Assembly (NCBI GenBank): GCA_036583965.1
Contig: JAZBQD010000014.1
Location: 983,501 to 1,047,500, forward strand
Direction: 5' to 3'
Length of the DNA stretch: 64,000 nt
Source: Prunella strophiata
Lineage: Eukaryota > Chordata > Aves > Passeriformes > Prunellidae
Shown here: piece after piece, positions 52,370 through 64,000 of the stretch
Layout: every line of letters begins with the position of its first letter
Numbering within the stretch: the first letter of the stretch is position 1
Made by a program: the position numbers and the translations under genes
Notes under the pieces: generated by a model
Seen by the model: only the letters and a program-made list of their open reading frames with translations
Databases searched by the model: none
Told to the model about the DNA's origin: nothing

Positions 52370-54917
52370 AGAGAAGTGCACCTGAATGTGTGATTCCAAA
52401 ACAATATAATCAGACCAAATAGCTTTATCAAAGATAGCAATTCAAAGCTTTTAGTGCAAATGCATCACAAATGCTCGCACTTAGAAATTCTCTTTCTAAG
52501 GTCGTGTTTACAGACTCTGCCACAATAAAAGAACAAAAATATCTTTGATGATTTAGCAGAGAAAAGGGGGGTACTGAAAAAGAGATGAGAAAGAATGGGA
52601 TGCAAGACACTATTGAAAAATAATTGATACTGTTACAGGAAGAAAGCCTAAACTCAAAAAGAAAGAAGGGGAATAATAGAGAAATAAATTTGGCTTTAGG
52701 TGCTCACATTTTACAGTTGGATGCATAAGTGTTTGTACATCAGTAGTTTAGTCACATTCATCATGCACATTGACCTAAACCTACATTTGAGTTTCTCAGC
52801 TTTTCTCCCTATTGCTTTCTCCTTGACAGACTTTTTGAAGATCTTAGATATGAAATCTCTTAGTGAGACGAACATCAAGTAATTGTTTTTGTGGCAGAAT
52901 GGAGGAATGCAAACCAAGTTTTGGCTATCACACTAGGATCTGACAGGAAAAGAAAAACACAAGGACACCCTAATTTCCTCCCCCAGCTCCCCTGGCTGAA
53001 CTGGAATGGTGGAGGAGAAGCTTACATGCCAAGTGATGCACAAGGAGACCACAGGGGCTGCAGGGTTTCACAGTGATACAGCCACATCACCAAAACATTT
53101 GCCTTTCTCCATATGTAACAGTGGGTGTCAGTTTCAGAGAGAAGACCTCAAGTTTTAACAGAAAAAAAAAGTTTGGCAAGTGTTCCAAGGGATGAGGAAG
53201 ACACCTTTGGTTCCAGCGTCTTTTCAAAATTTCAAGTTCCCATTCCATGGAAGACTTTCAATGAGTTTATGTCTCTCAGATTATCACACTGCACTATCTG
53301 AAAATAAACACTGAATTCAGATCAGTTCTTACAGTTACTTATGGGTGACAGAGCACACAAATTGGTCTGGATCCTTCCAAGAGAAAGGAATCATGCTTCC
53401 TGCTAAAAAAAAAAAATGGCAGGGAGACATTTAATGTGATTGCAACTAACTGTTAAAATCCAGGCAGCTGTCAGGAGAAAAAAAATAGCAGAGTTATATT
53501 GTCCCACTGCAGAGATGTTACATTTATAAGATAATCTCCAGCACAGTGCTCGTAGCTCATGTTTGTTCACATCCTTCAGAGGAATGTTTTCTAATCATCC
53601 AGAGAGGTTTGCAGCGTTGTGTTGAGTTAACACCAATGGAAATCAGGCCAGCAAGCAGGAGATCCATCATGAACAGCTGTACAGCACCTGTGTGTGCTGG
53701 GCGAGTGGCTGCTGCCTCCAGTTTGGTGAAGAAATCACAATACATATTTTTCACAGTGAAGGATTTTGGCAGTCACACAAGCACACTTTCATGGAGTTGT
53801 AAAATCCTGATGGAGCTGTAAAAACCTGAGCAGATCTAAGCTTAAATTTGAAGTTTTAATATTGTTTCTTCCCATGGTCCATAGTGTGTTTCACCTCTGG
53901 ATTTTGCAGGTGGGATGGGCAGTGTTTGCCCTTCTCTGCCAGAAAAAAATGGAATACACCAACCAAGAGCAGGCAGGAGTTCAAGTCTTTGGCATTGAAT
54001 AAGGGCAAGAATTAGGTTTCATAATATGTGCGTGAAAGTATCCATTAATATATTTGCTGTGATATGCAGCAATGTGTTAAAAATGCATCTTATCAGTGCA
54101 CCAACTGTTTTCCAAGTCATTTGTGAATTTTCAGTGTGAATGTGTATCCAGAGGCTCAACCTGATAGTCTTGAGGAGCGTCAATTTTCACAGGATGTCTC
54201 TAACCAGTCACTTCTGAAAACATTGTCTGCTGCTAATTAAGTCTGGCACGTTTCTGTCAGATAGGCAAGGAATGTTGTTTGCCACCCTAGAGATGGGTCA
54301 GTTGTGGCACAGAGAAACTGAGGCTCCCTTGCAAATTAACAGCAGGGCCAAATATAGAAGTGAAGAATCCTAAATAAGATCAGAGGAAAAACTAAGATGT
54401 TAAATAATGACCCTACTTACATAAGGATGAATCAAAGCTACTCCAAATTTTACAAAGGAGAGGGGGAAAAAAAAGAAACCTTTTCAAAATATTCAACAGT
54501 GTAACAATCAGACTGTGGGCTTTTTTGTGTGGGGCACACCATTTAAAGCCTTTCTGTCACTGTTGCCTTGTTCTTCTAAAGTTCTTTTAGGCCTTCTGAT
54601 GTTTACATTTTTGTAATGGAGTTTGTCACACACTTTTCATGTAAATAATGATTGTTTTGTATTCCTTTCTGGAGGAAGAGAGACTTGATGGACTGTTGGT
54701 TTGACCAGTGTAGTTGGAGAAGTGGCAATTTCATCCTCCAATCCATGGGCACTTTTCAAATTCTATATATATCAAGGTCAGGAAATAAACTTCCCTCTTT
54801 TTACTTTGGACATCCTAGTGTGAGTGTGTTATTAATTTCATGTCATATTATGACATATCACCAAACTGAACATTATGTTGATATTTGTCTTGCTGGGAGA
54901 ATAACCCACAGAAATTT

Positions 54918-54971
54918 TCTAGATATTCTAGATTTAATATTTATTCTAGATTTTCTAGATATAATATTTCA
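54918..54971. repeat. 27-bp tandem duplication with four TCTAGA palindromes
   Basis: TCTAGA occurs at 54918, 54927, 54945 and 54954. The two halves (54918-54944 and 54945-54971) align with only a few differences, indicating a tandem duplication of a unit that already held two copies of the palindrome. Confidence 0.8.
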
Positions 54972-57475
54972 GATAGTCTCTAAATTGCTCTGCATTGCAA
55001 AAAGGCAGTTAATGTAAGGGAATCTGATTTTTTGAAATTGGACATTAAAATAAAGTTTACCCAGCTTATTGGAAGAATCTTTGACAAGAATAGTTTTTCA
55101 CTGCTTATTTGAAATCAGAAAACAAATACTGTACTCCAAGTATTTCCAAGTTATTTGGCAATTTTTTACCATGGCCCAGACTTCAGTTCTACTTTGGAAC
55201 ATGGTGACAATGTGACTGCTGATAGAAAACATAAAATGGTCTTAATTCTGCACATGAGTTGGATGCTGAGAAATCCTTCTGTGCTCCTTGGTAAGGCTGC
55301 TGATGCTACTGCCACAAACCTTGTGTTTTCCTGTCTTGGTGAAATGTTTTTGCCACACTCTTGTCATTGTTAATGGTATTTAATGCAGACTATAATGTGC
55401 TACCATTATCCCTGGCCACAGAAAAATGTAATTTGTACCTGAAGCTGCTCACAGTCTTTCTGATTTAGACTTTATCTACACTCAAGATCTCTCCCAGCAT
55501 TTTAGTTGCTTTTTTTTTTTTTTTTTCTTCTGGATGTAAGTGTAACATCAATAAAAAGCTCCTCCAGTGTGCAATACAGTACAAAAATCACCCTGCTCCC
55601 CTTGCTGTACAGGGACAAGTACATGACAGAATGATGTTTTACAGGGCTCTAACAACAGCCAATGGGTTGTAGCACTTTAATTACAGCGGTATATTTAAAG
55701 TGGCACAATTTTGGAGTGCAGACAAAGCCTTATTTACCACTTGAGGTATAACAGCTGCATAAAAAATTATACTCCATAGATAAATCACCCCGTGACGGTG
55801 GCAAAATACTGCATTTAGCATCTCTCTGTGCCAGTAGGAGTCTCAGCAAAGCTTCAGACACCTGCTAATGGAAAATAGAGAGGCTGCTTATTTTTATTAC
55901 CTTCAAAGTTTTTGTGATACTAAGCTTTGGATGTATCAGAAATTACTGATTTTATTTCCCCTTTGGAAATTCGAACTTTGCTGAAAAAGAAAGAAATAAC
56001 TCCTAGTGGTTTCCTGGGGTTTTTTTAACAAGCTGTGATACTGAGCTTTTGTATTCCCTAACCCAACTCTGTGCTGACCATATCTCAGGAGACATTACTG
56101 AGGGGAAGAAAATTGAGCTGCATTGTCCCCACTCAGTGGGAATTTTTTGCCACAGAGAGACAGAATACCTGTCACCTTGCTACTTCTCCCTGAGTGTCAG
56201 GTAGGTCCCTCAAGCAGTCAGGTTCCCAAAGTAAATACAAAGTTCCCAATGGTGTGATAGTGTCTATCATCTGGGAACAGCTGGAGTATGAAAAGATATC
56301 TTAATTTTCCCTGCTTTTCTCTTATTTTTCAAAAATTCAAAGGGGATTTTGGGGTTTCCTGGAGATTCATTTTCTTTTATCTACCATCTGTCCCAGCAGT
56401 CAGTTACTTAAACAGACAAAGCTTAAAAAATACTGCCCAAGAATGTTTTTCTTTGTTTTTTTGAAATCAGTTTAGACTCTGTTCTGTTTTTCACTAAGAA
56501 AAGTGAGCTGAAAGCATGTGACACAACGGAAAGCACAGCTATGCTTCCTCTTTTTTAACTCCTTGTGTCTTCAGGCTACTCAGTACCTTTTTATAAGTGT
56601 ACAGTTTGCACTTAGAAAGAGAAATTAGGGAATCAAATTAATATTTCTGCTAGTTATGGAAGTTCAGGAGGGAAGGACTCCAGAGCAAGCAAATGCATGG
56701 CAGTGGCACCTATTCCTGCTGGCTGTGAACACTTCTGCACAACTCACACCAACTTTGCCAAACCACCAGAAGGAATTTTTTTGTGATTCCTGATACATTC
56801 AATACTGCTTCTTCCAGGTCATGATCATTCCACTCATGTCCCACTGAAAAGTTCCAGGTTTCCACTGAGCAGGAGTTTGCCACATGCCTGTTGTCCCCTT
56901 CCCCACCTGGCTGGGGATGGCTGGGCCATCAAGGAAAAGACCAGCATGGAAATTCTGAATCCCAGGAGCCACCATCACCCATTTCCAGCTGGGCAGCATG
57001 CCCCAAAGCTGGCACAACAAGGGAGCTCCCTGTTAATACAAGGTTTCTAGGTAAGATATGTCTTCAGGAAGTAAGGCTAATAAACAGAATTTAGGCGTTT
57101 TTAGAGCTTTGTTAAAGTTTTAGTTCACTTTCTATTTTTACTCAACTGATTCTACTTTGGCTGATAGCAAGGATGTAGTGCAACTCTAGCCTTGAGACAG
57201 AAAGGTAGAAAGAGAAGAGCTATCAGCCTTAGCAAGCCTGCAGACATTATGGTTCACTGCCTAAATTGCATTCATACAGCTCTCATCATAAGAAATATGC
57301 TGGGTAAGTTCAGGGGTAGGTTAACCTGCCATTGATGTATAAATTTTCTAATTAGTTGTTGTTGGTTTTGTTTTGCATGTAACAGTTTCTAGAAAAGGGT
57401 TTGATTTTATTTTTAAAGCAGCTCTGAAGTAAGCTAGATAGCAATGAAAGCTGCCAAATAATTGATGCTTTTTTC

Positions 57476-57500
57476 TTTTTTTTTTTTTTTTTTTTTTTTT
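57476..57500. repeat. Poly(T) run, T25
   Basis: An uninterrupted T run in intergenic DNA, with no recognised element attached. Confidence 0.9.
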
Positions 57501-60251
57501 AAACAGAATGGGAAGAAATTAGTTCTGCAATAAATTGTCATTTGGTGTTTTTAAATGCTGGTCAGGACAAGCCTCCTCCAGCAGTTTAAATTCCTGGAGT
57601 CCATTCAGCCTGCTGCCTGTTGGCCATAGCTGCCAACCAAGGGTTATTTACTGAGTGCCAATTGTGACAGGACATTTTGCAATGCTGAAGGACCAAAGGG
57701 CACAGCACAACGTGCTACGAGAAAAATGCCTCATCTTAATCGGGAAGCTTGTGAAGGAAAAAAAACCTCAGCCACCAAAAAACAACTGGTATTGAGGACC
57801 TTCTGCCTGATAAAGACTAAAAAAATATTTTAAACCTCATTAGAAAAATAAAGTTTGCCTATTTCTCCTGTTTCATACACTGTGCAGGGAAGGAACACAC
57901 GTGCTGTCACATTCATATTTTACGGCCTCTTTTTTTCCCCCCAACCTTCGTACCTCAGATTTGAACTTTAAACTTGTGACAGTGTTATGTTCATTAGAAT
58001 AAAAATCACTTGCTATTTCCATTGCAAAGCTCCCCCCCAGAGGTTATCTTAGCTGTTTTATAAATCATATCAGGAGGAAAGCTCGGCATAAAGGTTGACA
58101 GCTCACTCTAGATAATCACTTCCCCTTCTCTTAAGTGACTTTAAGCAGAAAGGAGCATGTAGCTTGCCAGTTCAGTTTTTAGTGGTCAAGCATCCACATC
58201 TAACCACCACCAACACACTGACTAAATTAGCTTGTAAGTATTTTACTGAAATACAGGGGGATCACAGGAGAAGGAATCTCAAACATTCATCAGCTATCAA
58301 GCCATATTTTCTCTGTCCTTCCAGGGCAGAGCTCATTACATGGAACGACATGAACGCCAAAGCCCTTTGACACAGGGTCCTTGAAGGGAACCCAGGGTTC
58401 AGATTATTGTTGATTTATCAGCTTCCTCAAGAGCTGGACTGATTAGACTAATGGCTTATAGGGGATATGATTTCAACATTACAGTCCTGTATTGTGGAGG
58501 CAGACAAATGAAACAAGTTAGATCTTGTAGTAAACAGAACCTACAACTCAAGGCAACAACCCATTAAGTGGAACATTAAAGGGAATAAACACACACTAAA
58601 AGAATCCTGGGTTTAGGAGAAAAGGTCAGCTTATGTATTATAATTTTTTTATAAATAAACCAGCAAAGCTAAATCCTAATCCTCAGAGAGACTGAAACAG
58701 TCTGGAAATGGTGCCACATCTTCCCAGGCTGAGTCAGAAGAGAAAAATAATCAAGAAAACTTTCCCTTTACCACCTCACTTCCCTATCACCTGGATTACA
58801 GGCATTTTGCAATCAATATGGACCTCACACTGTTTCTATTGGGCTTTAGAGGCAGAGTGCTTGGAAGAGAAAGGGTTAACTATAACAGGTAAAGTGTGAG
58901 GGGGCACAGGAAGCAGATGGAAAACCTTTCTTGGAAGCTGGTTGTGATAGAAGCAAATATTAAGGAAGGAAAAAACCTGAGAATATTAGCCAGAAACATA
59001 AGTATGATTCAACTGCTAATCACTGCATCTATCCCTGAAACTGTTGTCTCTTAGTTAAATGAGGATAACGAGCCTGTCCTTTATAAAAAGGGCAATCCTG
59101 AAAGTGAGTATCAGTAACAAAGATACAGAGAGCTTATTTTCTCACTGTCTCATAACACAGAATCAGAAGACAAATTCAGCTCAATGCCATTAGGAAAAAT
59201 AAAATCCAACCCTGAGAAAACAACACTTTTTTATTCATCTTATAATTGGACTTTGCCATTAATTTTTCTTGGAAGCCAAGAACTTGGCAAGGTACAAAAA
59301 GGAACTGGATATTTATGCAGACAATGAAAATGATCTATAGAATTATTAATTTTGAGGAACAAATGTTAAGAAAATATATTAAATTTCATGTTTCAGATAT
59401 TTTGCAATGATAAACTGAGCAGCTTAAACTGACAAAGAGTAGTTAACTAGGTTCCCCCAAATAAATAGTTAACTGTAGTGTTGTGGAAATAAAGGGACTT
59501 CTGAAAGTAGAACAAAATCTGAATCTTTGGCAATAACTTGCATGAAAACACTTCCAGTTAAGAGATGTTACACAAAGCACCTACACATTGCAGTTCTTAC
59601 TGGTTCTCAGCCTTCCCAGTACTTTTATTAAGTTGATCTTAGCTTGTACAACATCCCCAAGAACCAGATGACCCTTACATCTAGTACACCCTGGTAGCTT
59701 CAGAACTTGGCAGCCTCTACAATGATGAAAGATGTATATACATACATATGTGTGTAAAAGCATTGCTCAGTTATTTACACACACAAATCTTAAAAAGGTG
59801 AAGGAATACATGAGACACCACCCAGCAAAGTGAGCCAGAGTTGAGGGTGTGTTTGCAGGTAGGACACTGAGCATCCTTCATTACCAGATTCTTGCAACAT
59901 GGTACTGGTCTTCATTTTTCAGACCTGTCAGGTTCCCTCAGGTCCACAACAAGGAGAGGTTGAAAAATCCAAAGATTCCCAGTCTGGTGCAAAACCACTG
60001 AGTAATGATTACCTGGCTTTTTGAAATGGGAAATTGTCAGAGCTGGGTGTGCACTGGCTGTTTAGCAGGTATTGTGCCTTGCTCTCACCTGTCACTGGGT
60101 TCATTGCCTAGGAGCAGAACTGGGAGGCAACTACAAAGTCAATATTTTGTTTGCTCTAAAGGAAGAAAAGAGGTGAGGAAACTCAACCAAAACCTCTGCA
60201 TTGTGTCTTCCACCTACCTTCACACTTACTAAATGCAAATATTTGGGAAAG

Positions 60252-60306
60252 AAACAAGTGTTACTATTCAACTACTACATATTAAACAAGTGTTACTATT
60301 CAACTA
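60252..60306. repeat. 23-bp direct repeat, 32-bp period
   Basis: A perfect 23-base copy beginning AAACAAGTGTTACTATTCAA occurs at 60252-60274 and again at 60284-60306. It is a recent-looking local duplication with no coding context. Confidence 0.9.
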
Positions 60307-62978
60307 TTAAAAAAAAGAGGCTGAGGGAAGAAGGACCATATCTGATTTCTAGTGAAACTCCCTTTAGAAGAAAAGTAGTTAGAACTAGCTTAATTTTTAA
60401 TGTAGCCATTAACTTCTTAAATGAGAATGTGCTGGAACAAAGCTGCAGCTATTCTGGAGCCTGGCAGAGGATTGTTACTGCATTTAAAACTGAGAGTGTG
60501 CTTTTAACTTTGCAGCTTGTGATGAAAGAGATTGGTTGCATCAGTGGGAGTTCCTGGCAATACTCAGTTTCCCAGAGAAGAGCTTGCCTTGGGTAATCTC
60601 ACAGAAAAAGAAACACTGCAATGTGGCTGGGTGCCAAGGTCAGTGACAAGCTTAGGACACAAAATAAGAATCTGTTGGGTCCATTGTCTCCAGGAGCCCA
60701 AGTGACATAAAGCATCTTTCAAGAAGCCAGAATATTCTTCTCCCACTGGGAAACCAGTTTTGCTGCTTATTTTAGCTTTGATCAGAGATGTGAAAAGGCA
60801 TGGGATGGTGCTCACTCCTCCTGTGCACCCTCCTGGCAGCTTCTCATGGCACGGTTTCATTTCGCCATGTACACTCCCTGAGGGACAGAGAGACCATTCA
60901 TGGGTGCTGGGAATTGCTTGGGACAAGAAATGCCTTGGAAGCAGCCAATGGTGTGTGCTTGTGTCCATTCCAACAAGAATTAATGGCCATTCCCATTTTG
61001 CCTTTGATTTGGACTCAGGAGCTATTCTTATAAAAATGTAATTTCTGCAGAATGCTCTCTGAAAGCATCAACATGTGCTGTGGGGTGAAGATATTGTCTT
61101 ATCTACTCCACACTCACCTTAACCTTGCCCCAGTTTTACACAGTCCTTTTGCATTTTGCTGTTAGAGATGCTAAGCCATTAGTGTGACTACCCTGTTGTA
61201 CTAACCTGAAATTATTAAATTAAATGTTTATGAATTTGGCTGCATTTCCTGGCTCCTTGAATGGGGACAGTTCAATACAATTTCTAACCTGCACATGCTT
61301 GCAGCCTCGGGGCTGTGAGTCATGTTTGCTTTAAGAGAGGCAGCACTCCCAGACTGTCACTCACCTGGGTTATTAGAAACAGAGCACTTTAAGAATTACT
61401 CTGCCACCTCCTCACCTCTAAATATAGCTGGTGTGCGTGGGTCTTAAGCGATTTAGCTAGTCTGAGAAAAGGCCTCATTCCAAATAATCAATTAAAAATC
61501 CATCATTTCAAGAACTATGCGGGCCTCAGGCCAAATGCATCTTGGATGTAATACCTTTGACTGTTTAATGCTGATATTAATTATTTTATTACAGCTGCAG
61601 ATCTGAACTCAGAATGAAATTTCTCTGCACTACCCAGCAGCAAGTCCTGTTCCAAAGAGTGCACTATTTAAGCAGGCATGATGGACAAAGAGCAGCAGCA
61701 GAAAATCATCATTATTCCCTGCTTCACGGATGGGAAACTGAAAGACAGATTCAATGACCTGCCAAGGGTCACATAGGAAAAGGACTAATTCATAAATCCC
61801 ACCTACAAGGTCTTAAACCATGAGATTTCCTCTCGTTCTTTAATCAATAATAAAACACCACAGATGTCTAAGAATCTAATATCTGCAAAACTGCTCCAAG
61901 GTCTATAGGCATGATACAATTAATTCCCATTAAGAGCAATGTGATGTGAGGGCACTCTGTACTCACCAGAAAAGTAGGCCTTGCAGACTTTGCAGGTTTT
62001 AAATACTCTTTTAATAGACAATATAAAAATCAAGGATAGTCTCATTAAAATAAAAATATGGGGAAACAGTTGCCAGAACTTTGACCCAAGTTAAAACCAA
62101 AGGAACTGATTCAGGAAGTAAACCAATGTTTAAAAAAAACACCAAAAAAACAGGTCTAGAAAAAGCAAAGTCTTTAAATGAAAATATTTATAATGGATTT
62201 TCCCTTTCTGAATGAGCATTATCTTTCTCAGTGTTGTGTGTGTTGTAGTTTGACCTTTAGGGCTGTGCTCAGCCACATTTTTTAACTCCTTCCTCCCCTA
62301 CTAGCAAAAGGATTACCAAGAGAAATTCTCAGAGATTCACCTGCCTGAGAGACTCTGATTTCAGGAAAAACATCCAGTATCAAGGAAGTTGCAACATGAT
62401 CACAAGCATCAGCAATGCTGAGTTGCATGAGACAAGACCTGCAGGTTACAAGAAGAAGTTAAGCACTGTGAGAAAAGTTCACCTCATTCAGCCCCCATAA
62501 GGCCAACACAGGGAGCTTCCACAAACACCTCAACTCCTTCTATCCAAATCCCTCTGCAGTCTCTTTCATGTATTTCCACAAATCTAACAGGAATCATCAC
62601 TAGGCTGTGCAATACAAAATCAGACTTTGCCAGGTATAACTTTTGAATCTTCCTGACTCTGTCTCTTATTGTTTGTTAATCGAGTAGAAAAAATAAAATT
62701 AAAAAATTATTACTGCTCCAATAAGCCTGAATGTTGCAGTGAGTTGTGGTCACGTCTAAATTTTTGTGCAATGTACACATTACTGGCATTAATGCAATTG
62801 CACAGTTAAGCATGTATCTCCATTTTTAGGTGTTGTGACAGGTCTGACTTTTATTGTATGCTTTTGAAGCATGTAGCTAAACTGGAACCTGTAGCTACTG
62901 CTCCAGTTAAAAAAAATCAAACAACAATACTCATATTATTTTAATACAGCATGCTACACTTAGAGCATTGATACCACC

Positions 62979-63002
62979 AAAAAAAAAAAAAAAAAAAAAA
63001 AA
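62979..63002. repeat. Poly(A) run, A24
   Basis: An uninterrupted A run in intergenic DNA, with no recognised element attached. Confidence 0.9.
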
Positions 63003-63168
63003 GAGAAATTAAACTTGTTTCTTTACAACCAGTCTTAAGCCTCCAGCGTTCCCAATACATAAATCAAACTGACAAAACATTAAGAAAACCTTTGGCTAGC
63101 ACATTTTAACCACCATTCTAGAGAAATGCAGAAATTCTGGTTTAACCATTCAATCTGTAGAAAGACAT

Positions 63169-63210
63169 TACAATACAGTACAGTACAATACAATACAATA
63201 CAATACAATT
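63169..63210. repeat. Pentanucleotide microsatellite (TACAA/TACAG)n
   Basis: About eight units of ACAAT or ACAGT occur in tandem, the first few with the G variant and the last five pure. It is likely length-polymorphic. Confidence 0.9.
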
Positions 63211-64000
63211 CTATTTTCCTTCCTTGCAGTGCTACACAATGAACTTTGATTCTCTAAGGAATTTGCCCAGGGAGCCACCCACTATTCTTTGTTAAAACTG
63301 TTGCACAGAAGAGCAGAAGTGAAAAATCAAGTTCACTGCTTTATCAGAGGGTGCCAAATTTACTGTCTGGCGTGGACTAACTAGCTGGAAACTTTGGCCC
63401 ATCAGTGTTTATTCTGATAAGTTATCTCCACCTGTTGCAGGGTAAAATTCTCAGAAAATAGATGCCATTGCTGTTGCTTGCTGCACTTGTGAGAGGTGAG
63501 CTGCAGATAGGCCATACTCATTCAACATCTACTCTTAATCTTCTTCATCACCAAGAAAATTCAGGTTTAAAGGAGGTCCCAGTACTTGTGACTGAGGTTA
63601 TTTTTCAAAACTGTGAAAATTAGTGAAATCCTGATGTGTCACTGAAGCTGGATGTGAGCCATGTCCCAAAAATTTGAAAAAAAAAAAAAAAATGTTTGGT
63701 TTCATAGGACTTGGATTGGGTCTATTGCAGTGGAACAAACAAATCAACTACATTTATTTCTGCAAGAATAGTACTCAAAAAACTTGAATTCAAGTCAGTA
63801 CAGCTCATCAAGCTATAATTATATTTTAGGTGTTTCTGAACATATTGTAAAAAGGTCATGAAACTTTGTAGGTGGCTTGTTTATTTAGTGAAGGAAGGAA
63901 ACTTGCACTCCTCTTCATGGAATTAATGGAATGTCCACAGATTTTAACAGCACCTTCTGTGGAAAGTCAGCAGCAGAAAGATTGCATTCAGGCAAATCTG

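Larger units (their letters stand above)
45421..64000. other. Intergenic, 5' side of SLC15A5
   Basis: This is AT-rich sequence with one CR1 (about 49400-49876), small tandem duplications at 54918-54971 and 60252-60306, a TACAA-type microsatellite at 63169-63210, and long A or T runs. No exon resembling MGST1, the expected neighbour on this side in mammals, was recognised. TAAT-rich blocks near 55640-55830 and 61430-61620 might be conserved non-coding elements. Confidence 0.6.

Noticed and set aside
1..64000. CRISPR arrays, operons, phage or bacterial mobile systems
   Set aside because: No spaced palindromic repeats, ribosome-binding sites or compact gene runs are present. The intron-exon structure and CR1 elements show vertebrate nuclear DNA.

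Overview
The window looks like AT-rich, intron-containing vertebrate DNA, most likely from a bird. The main evidence is several 5'-truncated CR1-type LINE fragments, one with a nearly full-length 3' segment at about 27339-27705 and one in the opposite orientation at about 49400-49876. Compact introns (about 1.7-7.8 kb) and the absence of SINE-like elements fit the same reading. CR1 also occurs in turtles and crocodilians, so 'bird' is an inference and 'songbird' only an impression from the CR1 wording.

One protein-coding gene can be supported, and it appears complete. It is SLC15A5, an orphan member of the proton-coupled oligopeptide transporter (POT/PTR2, SLC15) family, on the minus strand. 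Nine coding exons run from the ATG at 45201 to the stop codon at 15323. I placed every junction by GT/AG signals, reading-frame continuity and resemblance to the family. The splice phases close exactly. The preferred model gives 1740 nt and 579 residues, with no frameshift or internal stop. Twelve hydrophobic segments can be laid out along the exons. The E-x-x-E-R-F motif of TM1 is kept, but several positions normally conserved in peptide transporters are altered, as expected for this divergent branch. A canonical AATAAA lies about 315 nt after the stop with a GU-rich element behind it.

Layout: 1-14980 is intergenic DNA beyond the 3' end of SLC15A5. It holds a CR1 scrap near 805-930, a CpG-dense, TAAT-rich island near 2487-2745 and simple repeats. 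The gene occupies 15003-45222. Its introns hold a CR1 at 27.3-27.7 kb, a smaller one near 29.5 kb, and a striking 423-bp tract made almost only of A and C (G and U in the transcript), which ends about 30 nt before the exon 7 acceptor. From 45223 to 64000 is the 5' flank and intergenic DNA with one plus-strand CR1, several small tandem duplications and homopolymers. In mammals the neighbours of this gene are DERA and MGST1; I found no exon of either here.

I did not find an undescribed multi-gene system. The points most worth following up are the A/C-only tract against exon 7, two tandem splice-site choices (exon 2 donor, exon 6 acceptor), the altered POT signature residues, and the isolated CpG/homeodomain-motif island near 2.5 kb.
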